Program-made: the position numbers and the translations under genes
Notes under the pieces: generated by a model
The model's input: the letters and a program-made list of their open reading frames with translations, nothing else
Told to the model about the DNA's origin: nothing
Database searches by the model: none
Origin: Cavia porcellus
Lineage: Eukaryota > Chordata > Mammalia > Rodentia > Caviidae
Reading direction: 5' to 3'
DNA length: 64,000 nt
NCBI RefSeq assembly: GCF_034190915.1
Contig: NW_026947502.1
Coordinates: forward strand, 40,206,785 to 40,270,784
Shown here: in pieces, positions 1 through 11,009 of the stretch
How positions within the stretch are numbered: the stretch's first letter is position 1
Layout: the number at the start of each line of letters is the position of its first letter

Positions 1-1899
1 AAGTGGTTTTCTTTAAGACACAGTTGTTGCTAACTCAATGTATTGAAATTCACATACAGTACCTTATGTCAGAGATATAGTTCTACTTTCTAAATAATTT
101 TTGTTAATTTGATTTATTAATATCTCCTTCTTTTACCAAATATCACATCCAAAATAGCAAGTCCCTCTCACAGAAAGACAAACATTGGTCCTCGTTTACC
201 CAGTGTAGACTACAAGACTGGCCATAACAGGTGCCAAAGCATGCCACTGAAGATGATCAAAGATGAACAAAAATCAACCTCTTCTTCCAAGGAGATTCAA
301 GAGATTCTGTATGGAGGATCACAAACAAGAAAATGTTCACTTATGAAGCTGTTACACATCTTTAGGAGAAACTCAGAAATTAGAAACTGGGAGAAAAATA
401 GCTCAGAGATTCAAACTGCACACAAGGAGAAAGAAAACCTTGTCACGGTCCTGAGGAGTGCTGTGAATTTCTTTAATGTTTTAGTTCACCTTTAAAACAG
501 TCCCCCAGATATATAAATGGAAGAAAAATAATAAGCAAGTTTAATAAGTAAAAATATGTAAGAAAAATGCCAAGCATTACAAATTCCATCTGCACAGTTT
601 AGTCTAACCAGGAGAAACAAATCAATCAGAAGACATTCGATCTGTGTTTTCTTGCTAACATTAGTTCTCCAGCTAGCCCAGCATCCTAGGAGCGAAATCT
701 GTTTTTCTTACTGTGTTATTAATTTATTAGTGTAAATTTACACCTGTCAACAGAGATTTACAACAGTGAAACTACCCACCACACCTATTATGGGCTTCAA
801 GGACACACAGTTAAGAGCATGAAAAACTTCAATTGCTTTAGGACTTGCTAATACGTTTCAATTTCACTTGTATAAAAAGATAAATAACCATAGGCCTGCT
901 TGAAAAAATATTGTGATATGCTTCTGATTTTTCCTTCTATTTGCCCTATAAATTCTAAAGTTATTTTCATCTGTGAATCACCACTTTTAATCATAGCTAA
1001 TAATGTTGGTAATTCTCTCTACATGAGACTATTAGAGAAAGCAGGACTAAATTTCACCATCGACTGCAAAAATGATCACATACTTTGAAGCTGTATCTGT
1101 GAGGCTCAATTTGAGCATGACTTTCCTGGCACCCAACCTGTTTGGCGGCGGCAGCATTGTTCTTAGAGAAAACCCAGCTCTTCACCAGTGCTGTTGCCCT
1201 CAGAAAATGAAGGATGTCATGAAGAGAGAAAGGTGAAGCGTGCAGTCTCCCTAGCACCAGGACATTTGGAAACATCCAAACACACCTGAAGCCCCGAGGA
1301 CTCTGACTACTGATGTTTGCAACAATCTCTCACCTAATGTCCCTTGCCTTCTTTAGAACCCTATAAAGAAGCCCACTTCTCTTCATTCACTACGGATGAT
1401 CCTCTCACCCTCTGTCTATCTGCTCCCAGATATTACATCATATGCCTCAATTGCCTTCACGAAGTCTGTCGTTTGTTTACAATATCCATTCATATTCTTT
1501 TTAGCATGTTTATACAAATGTGTATCTCTGGATTGCAGGTGAAATAAAGAAAAATCAAGCTTAGGATTAAGTTTTTATACTAACAAAGTATGAGGCGAGT
1601 GCTGATGGGAACTATTTAAGGCAGTAGACAGGAGGATAAAACTGTGCTAACTTTATGTACCACCTTCTCCTCCCACTGTTCCTCATCCCTCCAGCTCTCA
1701 TCTTCTCCTGCTTGGGTAACTGCTCTGACCTCTACAGGCAAAAGAAGCCATCTTTTGTGCCTGGCCTCAGCACCTCTGTTGACTCCCACTAGACCTCCTG
1801 GAATGGAGTTAATAGGTATCTTCCATTCCATGCCTGTAATTTTGTGTCAAACTACAGTAAAGCTGTTATGGATTGTGTTTAGATGCTTCCTCTAAAAAC
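1..1899. other. No gene recognised; unassigned sequence
   Basis: AT-rich sequence with only short open frames (84 codons at most). I see no exon-like conservation, known repeat or RNA gene that I can name. Some of it is probably old, decayed repeat. Confidence 0.6.
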
Positions 1900-2155
1900 T
1901 ATCTGTAGTCTGGTAAGTTAAAGAGGCAGAAAGATGCTGCTGAGATCCCTTCTTACTTTTGTTGTCTTCTATGTACAATGAACTGTTCCTTCTCTGTGAT
2001 GCCCCTCTGCCATGTGCCATTCTGCCTTGGAGCAAGCCAACTATGGGCTAAAACCTCTATGGATTGGAAAACAAATCAACTTTTTCTCCCTTAAATTGTG
2101 GCATTGAGTATTTTGTCTCAGCAATGAGAGAAGTACATACCTCAGTTCATTTCCC
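1900..2155 (+). mobile_element. MaLR-type LTR fragment, 3' half
   Basis: The order of motifs resembles the 3' half of a mammalian apparent LTR retrotransposon (MaLR/ERVL) LTR: a stretch around a 'ccatgtgccattctgcc' motif, then 'gggctaaaacctct', then a T-rich polyadenylation part ending in 'gtctcagcaatgagagaag'. No coding sequence is expected in a solo LTR. The 5' half is not recognisable. The family assignment comes from pattern memory only. Confidence 0.42.
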
Positions 2156-3519
2156 AATAATACCTGTTTCACTGAATAGGTAAATAAAGATTAAATGAGA
2201 TATGTGACAATATAACATAGTCTTCTCCCTTTTCCCTCAAAAGGAGGAAAGGATGATACATGCCAAACTATTGCAACACAGCTTCTTAAAGGATATAAAA
2301 GTTGAACTTTATTGCAAGTAGCAAAAGAAGATTTCGGCAGATAGACTTTGACTTAAAGTATAATCCATGAACAGTAGCCTTAGCAGAGACAATTGACCCG
2401 CTTAAAAATATTCCTGGATGTACCTAAAATCCAGCTATAGCCTCCCCTGAACTGATTCCTCATAGCACCGTGAGAGTCAATGCACATGACCATAATCCAC
2501 CTTCAAACACCAAGAATGTTGTAAATTAGAGAAGAAACCTTGAATGTTAGTACTAGTATTCAGGAAAAACTCGTACTTTAGCAGAAGAATCTTCCCAAAA
2601 ATGATGCTGAATGGTAGTAGGCTGATCATTCATCTGCAAAGAAGTACATATTGTAGTAACAATAGAGCTGGCACAACACATCCACCAACATTTAAACAAA
2701 CACAGTTTGGTAATAATTTCCATGTGTGGATGATTTGAGTGTTCAAAGAGCAGTCTAAAGCAATCTCATTTACTTTTATGGTTAAGTATTCAAGAAGCAT
2801 CTTTTTTTTACATCTGAATGTTGTCATGGCTGAAGGGAGGCCAGTGTAGCTTGCAAAACAATTTACAATGCTGTGGAAAGTAGTTACATTTTCCAGCAAG
2901 TCTGTTTGCTCAGTTATTCCACCTATATTAATAGCTCGGTGGCATTTGATACATAATAGTCCCAATCCAATCACACAGTGCAGCTAGAGGAGAGCAAGTG
3001 CTATCCAAATGGGAAAAGAGTCCAAGCTTGAAGTTGATTACAAACTCAGGCCGCCTTGCTGATCATTTCCAGCACTGCCTTGCTGTCACTGAGAAGGGTG
3101 CTGTTGGCAGACTGACCTGCTATCAATCTAATGCTAGTTCATTTTGCTTGAGATCTGCAGTGAGGCTGGGATATCAGACAACCAAAGCAATTGATTCCTC
3201 TCTACTTCTGTTGAGATAAGTAGAATAATGTATAATTTGGTTTAGGTGCTTTAAAAAATCCAAGTTGTAGGAAAAGGCTTAAAAAGAGAGATAAAGACAC
3301 AACTGCCAATTTTCACAGTACCTTGAACACAATAGGAATTTAATAAATTTAAAGAAAATTATTAATAACTGAAAATTGCAAATCCAAAGACTAGAAGAAA
3401 CTGAAAGAACGCAATGTGGTTGAAATACTCATTTTTAATGTCACTTTGGTTGCTTTTCATCATATATGGATGAGTTCAACTGACTCTGACCTGAAATCCC
3501 AGGTTAGGCTTTTGCCCAC
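2156..3519. other. No gene recognised; unassigned sequence
   Basis: No open frame above 114 codons and no motif I can tie to a family. The 114-codon frame at 2630-2974 on the minus strand resembles no family I know and has no supporting context. Confidence 0.6.
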
Positions 3520-4075
3520 TGTAGTGTAATCTACCCACATATGTGTAGTTATGCCTCTTAAATGCTAAGCCACACTCTATGACTTCTCCTGCTCAAAATT
3601 ATCTAATGGCTGTGACATCATTCACATGAGAAACTAAAGCCTTCCCCAAGGCCCGTAAGTCTCTCCTGCACTTTCCAGCTTCACTGCATGACAGTCCTCG
3701 TGCACACTCCAGCCAAGGTGTTCCCTTAAATCCTTACAAGACACTAAAGTAGCTCCTCCCCGGGACTCACACAGCTGTCCTCAGCATGCCACCACACTCT
3801 GCAGACTTTCTCTTCATTCAGCCCTTTCTGCAATTGTCACCTACTCAAAGAGGCCATCTCTACCCCTGTCTAAAGTAGGAGGTCTACATTTACTCCATTT
3901 TCCTGCTTAATTGTTTCTTTTTATTAATCATCCTTACCTCAAATCAGGATTGTTTTCTAGCTGTTTTATGATTAATCTGTCTTTGCCATTAGAACACTAG
4001 CTGCAAGACAAGGAATTCTGTACTCAGCAGCCTAGAACAACTGACTGCCACATATCACATACTCAGATATGATTA
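3520..4075 (+). mobile_element. LINE-2 (L2) 3' end, sense
   Basis: The segment follows the order of the L2 3' end: 'ctcctgctcaaaattatctaatggctgtg', a C-rich middle, 'cacctactcaaagaggccatc' (the usual 'aaatgtcacctcctcagagaggcc'), a T-rich block, then 'tagaacactagctgcaagacaaggaattctgt' and 'cctagaacaactg'. Diverged and indel-rich, as expected for an ancient mammalian-wide LINE. No coding potential remains. Confidence 0.6.
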
Positions 4076-4158
4076 TAGGAAGGACATGGGTGGGAAGAAA
4101 GCTTCCTTATCTTGCTACTCAGATGCTTTTGTCCCTGTTGCCCAAATGACTGATAACA

Positions 4159-4206
<48 letters not shown>

Positions 4207-4251
4207 CCTCCCTCCCTCCCTCCCTCTCTCCTTCCCTCCTCTGTCTCTGTC
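4159..4251 (+). repeat. (TC)n polypyrimidine tract
   Basis: About 45 bp of nearly pure TC dinucleotide followed by about 48 bp of CCCT/TCTC-rich pyrimidine sequence. An exact 10-bp direct repeat, TGATAACATC, sits at 4151-4160 and 4261-4270, flanking the tract. The open frames on both strands here (Ser/Leu- and Arg/Glu-rich) are low-complexity artefacts. Confidence 0.95.
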
Positions 4252-4740
4252 TGCTAGACATGATAACATCCTGAAAACCACAGGAGCTTTGAAAGCAGAG
4301 ATCATGATTCAAATCCTATCACTATCAAAAACTAGGGTTTTGACTTGGGGCAAGTATTTTAATTTCACTAATAAACTTTATAGCTCCTTTAAACACTCAT
4401 AGGTATTCACCAAAGCACAGGGAGATAACTAAGCATACCTTAAAAACACACTGAAAGAATTAAGCTAATAACTTCCATTTTTAAAACCTGGTAAAAATGC
4501 ATAATCAATAAATATTAGCCTTCTGCCCATGTTTCGTTGACTCCATTATCCTTGCATGAGCCCATTGAATGAATAACTTTTCAAAAGTTTGGCTCACTGC
4601 TCTAAGACTATGACATCATTCTCTGATTTTCTATGAAGGAGCAAAAAGAACTCAGGTTAAAACAATATACAAACTGAGGAAATTAGCACTGCCTTTGTAA
4701 AAATCTGCTGTAGGATAAGGTTTCTGCCCTTTCTACCAAA
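4252..4740. other. No gene recognised
   Basis: AT-rich sequence between the pyrimidine tract and the RPL23A pseudogene. Nothing identifiable. Confidence 0.55.
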
Positions 4741-5210
4741 ATGGCATTGAGGGCAAACACAGAAGTTCCTGCCCTCCCAAAACTGAAACCAAAGCAAAAG
4801 CTCTGAAGGCCAAGAAGACAGTACAAGATCTACACATCACCCGCCTGCCACTCTCAAGATGCTATGTCTTCGAGGCCTCCAAATACCCTCAGAAGAGTGG
4901 CCCCAAGAGAAATGAGTGTGACTTCCCTGCCATCAGCCAGCTCCGCCTAAGCATGGAGTAAGCTATGATTAAGACAAACAACAAATGCACTGTGTTCATC
5001 ACGCATGTCAGAGTGACAAGTGCCAGATCACACAGCTCTGAAGAAGCTCTGCACATTGACGTGACCCAGGTCAACACCCTGATGAGACCTGAGGGGGAGA
5101 AGAAAGTGTGTTTGTCTGGATCCTGATTGCAATGCTTTGATGTTGCCAACAAAATTGGGAGCATGTAAAACTGAGCCCCTCTAAATACACATTTTTTCCA
5201 CCATAAAAAA
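4741..5210 (+). pseudogene. Processed pseudogene of ribosomal protein L23a (RPL23A)
   Basis: The parent is a 60S ribosomal protein of 156 residues. Reading across frames gives recognisable L23a pieces: the ATG context with a Lys/Ala-rich start, 'PKYPQKSGPKRNE' (parent-like PKYPRKSAPRRN), 'VNTLMRPEGEKK' and a C-terminus 'DVANKIG' before the stop at 5165-5167. The copy is intronless, so it is a retrocopy. It is broken: the stretch from ATG to stop is 427 nt instead of 471, with a deletion after the N-terminal Lys-rich segment, a non-multiple-of-three length and several stop codons. A short 3' UTR remnant ends in an A-rich run near 5206. The antisense 163-codon frame at 4889-5380, the longest in the window, is a shadow of this pseudogene. 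Retrocopies of L23a are very common in mammals, so no function is expected. Confidence 0.88.
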
Positions 5211-5654
5211 GTGAGCTTTTGTGTCTTAAGCTTCTCATCAATTAAATTAATGTGAGTATTCTCCAAGTAAAGGTGGCTCTGGGGTAAAGAATAAGCCATC
5301 TGAAGATAAAACAGGAACAAGACAATGAACAATGTCAAAGATAGTAACTGCAGGTGAGAAAGCAAGGATTCTGACTGCACAGAGATCCCAGGAAGCTCTC
5401 CATCAGACTCACATTATTAAGAGTTTCTGTCCCCTTCAGAGAAGATGGAAAAGCAAGCAGCACCACAAATAGGAATCCAGCTCCCCACGGCCGTCTCTTC
5501 TGCTGCTATGGGCCACAGTTGAGAAATGTGCAAACGATTCAGTGAAAAAAGCAAGCAAAATATAAGCAACTGGAGAATTTCATTCATATTTACCATCACT
5601 CTATGTAGACTCTTCCTGAATTACCTATGTCAAGCACACGGTACTGCCGAGAAG
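5211..5654. other. No gene recognised
   Basis: Unassigned sequence downstream of the pseudogene. Only chance-length frames. Confidence 0.5.
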
Positions 5655-5805
5655 AGAGCTAGCATTTCTCTGAGTTCCTCCAGATAATGTCTAGGACTTG
5701 GCTAGACATCATCATATACATTATTTCCCTTTGATCCTCACACCAATCCAAGTAACCTTAATTATCCCCATTTTCTATAGAAAAAACCGAAATGCAGGTA
5801 ATTTT
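5655..5805 (+). mobile_element. MIR SINE, sense
   Basis: Contains the MIR core order: 'agctagcatttctctgag', 'acattatttccctttgatcctcacaccaatcc', 'attatccccattttctatag'. MIR is an ancient tRNA-derived SINE common to all mammals. Diverged and truncated. Confidence 0.65.
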
Positions 5806-5864
5806 TTAAAGTATTGAAGTCAGAAATAGTATTTAGCTATAACACTGTAAGGAAAAAAAAATCA

Positions 5865-6110
5865 TCTCTTGAAGTTTACAATGTACAGAGTTTCCATAAG
5901 CACTCTTCTAAGTTTATTCTCATCCAAGCATCTTGAAAGACATAATATACATTATTTTTCTCAATAAAGAACAGAAGAAGTTGATGCTCAAAGCAACTGC
6001 ATGATTTATCTAAAACCGCATGAACAATGAATGCTATACCTAAGACTTGGACCCACTTTCCCGGTTCTGAGAACTAGGTTCTTTCCACTAAGTTGATTCC
6101 CTACTTCTCA
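5865..6110 (+). mobile_element. Second MIR-like SINE, sense
   Basis: A further MIR-like order: 'agcactcttctaag', 'attctcatccaagcatc', 'acattatttttctcaataaa', and an end with 'acttggacccactttcccggttctgag' that resembles the MIR 3' region. More diverged than its neighbour, so the call is weaker. Confidence 0.45.
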
Positions 6111-6276
6111 ATGGAAGACTGATTTTTTTGTGGAAATCACATGTACTTTTTAATTTGAGCTTGGGTAGGATATGATTCACATCTAGAACCTCCTAAGCAA
6201 TAGTCTAAGCCCCATGAGTTATCTGGGGTTATAAAAGTCATTGGAACTGCAACCTCATGGCTTTGAACGTATTGAG

Positions 6277-6278
<2 letters not shown>

Positions 6279-6317
<39 letters not shown>
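6279..6317 (+). repeat. (TG)n microsatellite
   Basis: An uninterrupted GT dinucleotide run of about 39 bp, likely polymorphic in length. Confidence 0.97.
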
Positions 6318-6319
<2 letters not shown>

Positions 6320-6485
6320 CTATGATTTTAGTACTGCATTTGTCTGGATTGCTTCAAAGCTGAGAGACATCTAAGGACACATGAGAATGGGACCCCACTT
6401 ATCTAGTGCAGGTGCACAGTAGGGTGGATGACTTAGCACAAATCCACACACATGCTGGTCATGGCACTGTGTAAGAATGCAAACC

Positions 6486-6950
6486 GGTCAAGGACCTGCC
6501 TAGTTTCCAGCCACACTAGGTGGGGCTCTGCAGGTTTCGGGCCTGCCTGGGCCACACCCAGTGACCTTCTTTGGAAACTGGGAACTGGGCTACCAGTGGG
6601 GGTGAGTTCCTGCTCACCATCCCGAGCCCTAGGAGAGTTTAAGATCATCACTCCCAGAGGTTAAGGACCTGCCCAGCTTCCAGTCACATTAGACTAGGCT
6701 TAGGAGGTTTTGTGGCCCAACTAAATTATACCCAGCGACCTTCTTCAATCAGGGAAGTTGAGAGCAGGTGAAGTGAGTTCCAGGGCATTTGTCCTTGCCT
6801 GGGGAGAGCTTTGGACCATCATCCACAGAGGTGAGGTGCACGCCCAGCTTCCTGGAACTCTGGAGGAGGCACATGAGGTCCTGGGGCCTGACTGGACCAT
6901 GCTCAGCAACCTCCATTCAGGCACAGGAGCAGAGGGCATAGGAGACAATT
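6486..6950 (+). repeat. Tandem 5' monomers (~172 bp, about 2.7 copies) of the ORF2-less L1
   Basis: Units start at 6486, 6659 and 6830 (periods 173 and 171). Each begins with a variant of 'ggtnaggnncntgcccagcttcc', has a middle 'cccagtgacctt' motif and closes on 'atcatcnncncagagg'. The third unit fades near 6950, just upstream of the ORF1 start. Monomer arrays of this kind act as promoters in mouse L1 (A, F, G and T types). Promoter function here is inferred from position only. The 124-codon frame at 6758-7132 arises from the array running into ORF1. Confidence 0.75.
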
Positions 6951-7003
6951 TCCAACATGCCCAGGGGAAGCCTTGGAACACGGAAATACAGGAAAATCAC
7001 AAA

Positions 7004-7825
7004 ATGAAAGACCAAAATGCAATCTCAAACTCCAGCACATCCCAAGAAAGCCTAGGAGCCATGTACATAGAAGAAAATATATGCCATACACCTGAAATAC
7101 CTGTAATAATAGCAACTGAAATAAAGAAGTGACTCTGGGAAGCTTTAAAGAAATTCAAACTAGAAATAATCTCCCAGGTAAAAGAAAAAATGATAAAAGT
7201 AATGAAAGAGATGCTGAACACATGTAAAACAGACAGTTAAAAAATTAGAGGAGCAAAAAAAAAAATATAGAATTCCTGGATGAACAATATAAGAAACAAA
7301 CAGAATAAATAAAGCAGATGCAAAGAGATATACAGGAAATCAAAAATTCATTGAAAGCTGTAAAAACTGCCTCAGTGAAAGTGAAGATAGAATTTCAGAC
7401 CTCGAAGACAAGATTGCAGCTAGTGAACAGGAAAGGAAAGATCTTTTAAAAATAACAAGGAATCAGGAAATAACAATTCAACAACTGCAAGATGACACAA
7501 AGAAAAACAGCAGAAGAGTGATGGGGATAAATGGAAAAAAAGGGGACAACATAAAGGATGTCAAGAGGATATTTAGAGAAATAATAGCTAAAAATTTCCC
7601 AAACATGAGATTGGAAACCGACATCGGGATCAATGAAGCATATAGAACTCCAAATAAAACTACATTCAGACATATAATAATCACCATCCCAGAAATCCAA
7701 CATAAGACTAGAATAATAAAAGCTGTCAGAGAGAAAAGATAGATCACTTATAAGGGAAAACCTATCAGAATCACAGCAGACTTCTCAGCACGAACAATAA
7801 AGTCAAAAAGAGCATGGAGAGAATT
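7004..7825 (+). pseudogene. Decayed L1 ORF1 (RNA-binding protein) in the 6.5-9.2 kb element
   Basis: L1 ORF1p is a coiled-coil trimeric RNA-binding chaperone. Frames here start near 7004-7017. A Lys/Glu-rich region (about 7135-7510) corresponds to the coiled coil but carries many stops. From 7518 an open stretch reads through the RNA-recognition region, with 'NFPNM', 'EAYRTPNK', 'RHIII' and 'IPEIQHKTRIIKAVREK', then a stop at 7740, then 'ITYKGKPIRITADFSA' and 'IKSKRAW'. The family's C-terminal domain (the 'LQPR-YPA' part) is missing because the sequence switches to L1 3' UTR-like sequence after about 7825. Non-functional. Confidence 0.8.
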
Positions 7826-8639
7826 CATGAACAAGAGTCAAACTGCATGGGAAATACTTCCCAGAATCAATAACTGGGATCACGTTTTATTAAAAAGTTT
7901 CTACATGTCAAAAGAAATCTCAAGCATAGTGAAAAGAAAACCCACAAACTGGGAAAAAATTTTAGTGGACTGTCCTTCAAACAAAGGACTTCTGTCTAAA
8001 ACATACAAAGAATTTTTAAAAAATCACACCCCTGAAATTCAAAGACCCAATCAAAAAATGGGCATCTGAGATGAATACACAGTTCTCAGATGAAGAAATG
8101 CAATGTTCATCATCATTGCTCATTAGAGAAATGAAAATTAAAACCACACTGAGATTCCATCTCACTCCAGAAAGAATGAACAGGATCAAGAAAAATACCA
8201 ACAACAAATGCTGGAGAGGCTGTGGGGAAAAAGGAATTCTCCTGCACTGTTGGTGGGAATATAGGCTGGTGCAACCACTCTGGAGGTCAGTCTGGAGATT
8301 TCTCAAAAGGCTGGGATTGGAAGTTCCATTTATCTAGTTATTCCACTTATAAGCATATTCCCAGAAGAACTAAAAACATCATCCACAGTGATATATGTGC
8401 ACCCATGTTTATAGCAGCACGATTTGTATTAGTCAGATCTTGGAAACAATCTAAGTGTCCAACAACTGAGGAATGGATTAAAAAGCTGTGCTATTTTTAT
8501 ACAATGGAGTACTACTCAGCTATAAAGAATGATCACATTGAGATATTTATAAATAAATGGAACAACTTGAGACCATATTCATAAGCAAAATAAATCAAAC
8601 TCACATGTATAAATACCATATAGTTCCCCTAGTGTAAGA

Positions 8640-9205
8640 AATGGTAAGAGCACATAAAAGTTTATAGTAATCATGATTCCCCATTACATTGCTTTGAAGA
8701 CTTATAATGTTTGAATTCATTAGTTGGAATGATCTCATCCTGGGTTGTTTGATTTTATTATCTGTAATGGTATAAACAGCTATTTTGAAGAAAAAAGACA
8801 TTATAATAGCCAGTGCTGATTTAATATCATCTTGATTTGAAGTCCTACCATACTTTTGTTGTTCTGTTTCCATTGGTTCTATCATGTAGTATCTTATTGG
8901 ATTTTATCAGGTGTAGTAATATAAACAAAAATTTTTATGGACAATGAAATAGTACAGTAACCATTGCTTGTTTGCTGTTATTTGGTTCTGAATGCCCTGT
9001 AATACTTTTATTCTCTTTAATGGTTTTATATTATTTTTTTTTGTTTTGATACTATTATATATGAAGGTATGCTCAACTGTTTCAAGGAAAGAGACATTAT
9101 GGTAGCCATTGCTATATTGAATTGTCTTGTGGTGAAATACTGTGTTGCTTAAATTGTTCTGTTCCGATCTGCTTTGCTATGTCCTCTTTTATCTTAAGCT
9201 CTTTA
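8640..9205 (+). repeat. Degenerate ~145-bp tandem units forming the 3' tail
   Basis: A motif close to 'acattatggtaaccattg' recurs with anchors at about 8665, 8804, 8955 and 9100 (spacings 139, 151, 145). Between anchors each unit carries variants of 'ttgaagtcctgtaat', 'ttctgtt' and a closing 'gtataaacaactattttgaag'. The same units make up the tails of the copies at 28.2, 32.5 and 61.8 kb. Confidence 0.7.
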
Positions 9206-9235
9206 AAATAAATTTTTTTAAAAAAGAATGCAAAC

Positions 9236-11009
9236 ATGAGACAGCAACCTGTATAAGAATTATACAATAAAGATGGAGGTGGCTTTTGCACTCTGGCTCT
9301 TGTGCTTATGTTCTCTGCTCCGCTCCATAAGGCCTGCTGTTGTTGATGTCTTGCATATGTGCACTCTTTAACTTTGATACCTCATCCTCAAAAATCTCCC
9401 TCAGGCCCCCTGAGTGGGATGACAACTTGATATTAATAGAAAAGTATCAGTGACTCACTTTTCACTTAGATTAAAAAGCCAAAGCAGCAACTCAGGAACC
9501 CAAGCTGTATTCACCATTGACTTGAGTATCCTCTGCATCCCACAAAAGGGGAAAGAAATTAAAACGCTTTTGAATGCAAGAGAATGGTGCAATCTATTTC
9601 TGTATAGCAGCAGCTACATTCTATTAGAGCCAAAGTATAAAATGTAATGACTAGCCAGTTATTTTAGACAAACCTGCTAACATCGCCAATGATGAAATAG
9701 ATACTGTCAGATAACTATCTTAAACTACTTTAGATTATTTTACATTGCCAAAGTAGAGATCATATTTCAAAATAATATTTGCTCCTAGTCTGTGTTCTTC
9801 GGGAGTATGCAATTAATAAGAAACAAATCTACATTCACCCACCATGAGTAATATATTCTTATCCATTATGGAATGTAAGATCACCTGAGATATACTTTCT
9901 CTTTTTTGTAAATATAGATTCTCAAGGCCCAGGATTTTTATGCAAGTTCTTCTTCTGTCTCAACCCACAGATTGTACTTTTGAAATACTTGCATAGAACC
10001 CTGTGGAGTCATTGTGTGACTGGTGATCATACAATCACCAAATGAATAGAATAGAAATACATCCGGCCTCCAGCAGCCTCCTACAAAGCCCCAGCAGAAA
10101 TCAGCTCGGGGAAGGGACAGGAAATCTATGTGGTTTCAGATTTTTCACATCCAAGGAAACACCCACTCTCACAAAGGGATTGTTTTGCTATCCAGATTCT
10201 GTTTTCCGGTCTCCTTGACACTGCAGAAACAACTTAGCCCTTCACAGAGACTCAGCTAACATCAAATGGCAGGAGCTGCCTTGCAAAGGCAAAGGAGACA
10301 AAGGGATTGAGCAGATTTGGACCTAGAAAAAATTATATCTGTGCTTAACCTCTATTCTCTATGACACTATTCTCTCTAGAATAAGGAGAAACTAGGGCAC
10401 ATGATATAGGCAGAACTCAAGCTATGAAGCAGTTGTCAGTCATTAACCTTGTATAATATGATATTTGGTTCATCCATAGCACACCTAACAAATCACTTCT
10501 TGTATCAAGTGGTTGCCCAAAAAAATCTTCAAACTATTTTAAGCTTACTGCAGTGTCCCAGAAATCATTTTGAATGTTATCAGTGGTCATCCTGAGGAAT
10601 TCAAAAACAGTTGGTCAAAAAAAGAATTTCAAAATATTTTCCAACTTAGGAGTCTTTAAAGACTTTTCTATTGGAAAAAAAGAAAAATGTTAAAATTTAG
10701 AGTGCTTGGCTTCATCCTGATTACCAGGTCTTGCAAAGGTTTATCAAACTGGATGAGATGAAAGATAGACAGTCAAAGCCCTGAATGTGAGGCAGGAGAG
10801 GAGGCTCTGGAAAAGTGAATTAACTTAATTGACTAAACCTGAAAAAGCGGCTGGCAATTATGAGGAATAGGGCCTTATGTTCTGAGAAAACCGTATTTCC
10901 CCTATCTGTTGAGTGGTCTCCAGATGAATGATCCTTTAGATCCTGGGCAGGCAACCACCTTTTCAGAGCTCTTGGAAACTCCCAGTACTTCGACATGCTC
11001 GTGTTGGCT
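9236..11009. other. No gene recognised; unassigned sequence
   Basis: No open frame above 65 codons and no repeat that I can name with confidence. Confidence 0.6.

Larger units (their letters stand above)
6473..9235 (+). mobile_element. Complete ORF2-less L1 element (HAL1-like) with TSDs
   Basis: A 12-bp direct repeat, AAGAATGCAAAC, lies at 6473-6484 and again at 9224-9235. It encloses a 2739-bp insertion (6485-9223) that ends in an A-rich tail after AATAAA at 9207-9212. This is the signature of target-primed reverse transcription. In order it holds three tandem monomers as 5' region (6486 to about 6950), a decayed L1 ORF1 (about 7004-7825), sequence like the old L1 3' UTR (about 7830-8635), and a tail of tandem units of about 145 bp (about 8640-9205). 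There is no ORF2: the ORF1-like frame, broken before its C-terminal domain, passes directly into 3' UTR-type sequence. The HAL1 ('half-L1') class has this plan. It would have needed reverse transcriptase and endonuclease in trans. Confidence 0.85.

Noticed and set aside
4889..5380. 163-codon open frame on the minus strand, the longest in the window
   Set aside because: It runs antisense through the RPL23A processed pseudogene and shows no family resemblance.
8640..9205. Regularly spaced repeats considered as a CRISPR-like or satellite array
   Set aside because: Units are degenerate, about 145 bp, contiguous without unique spacers, and sit inside TSD-bounded retroelements of a mammalian genome.
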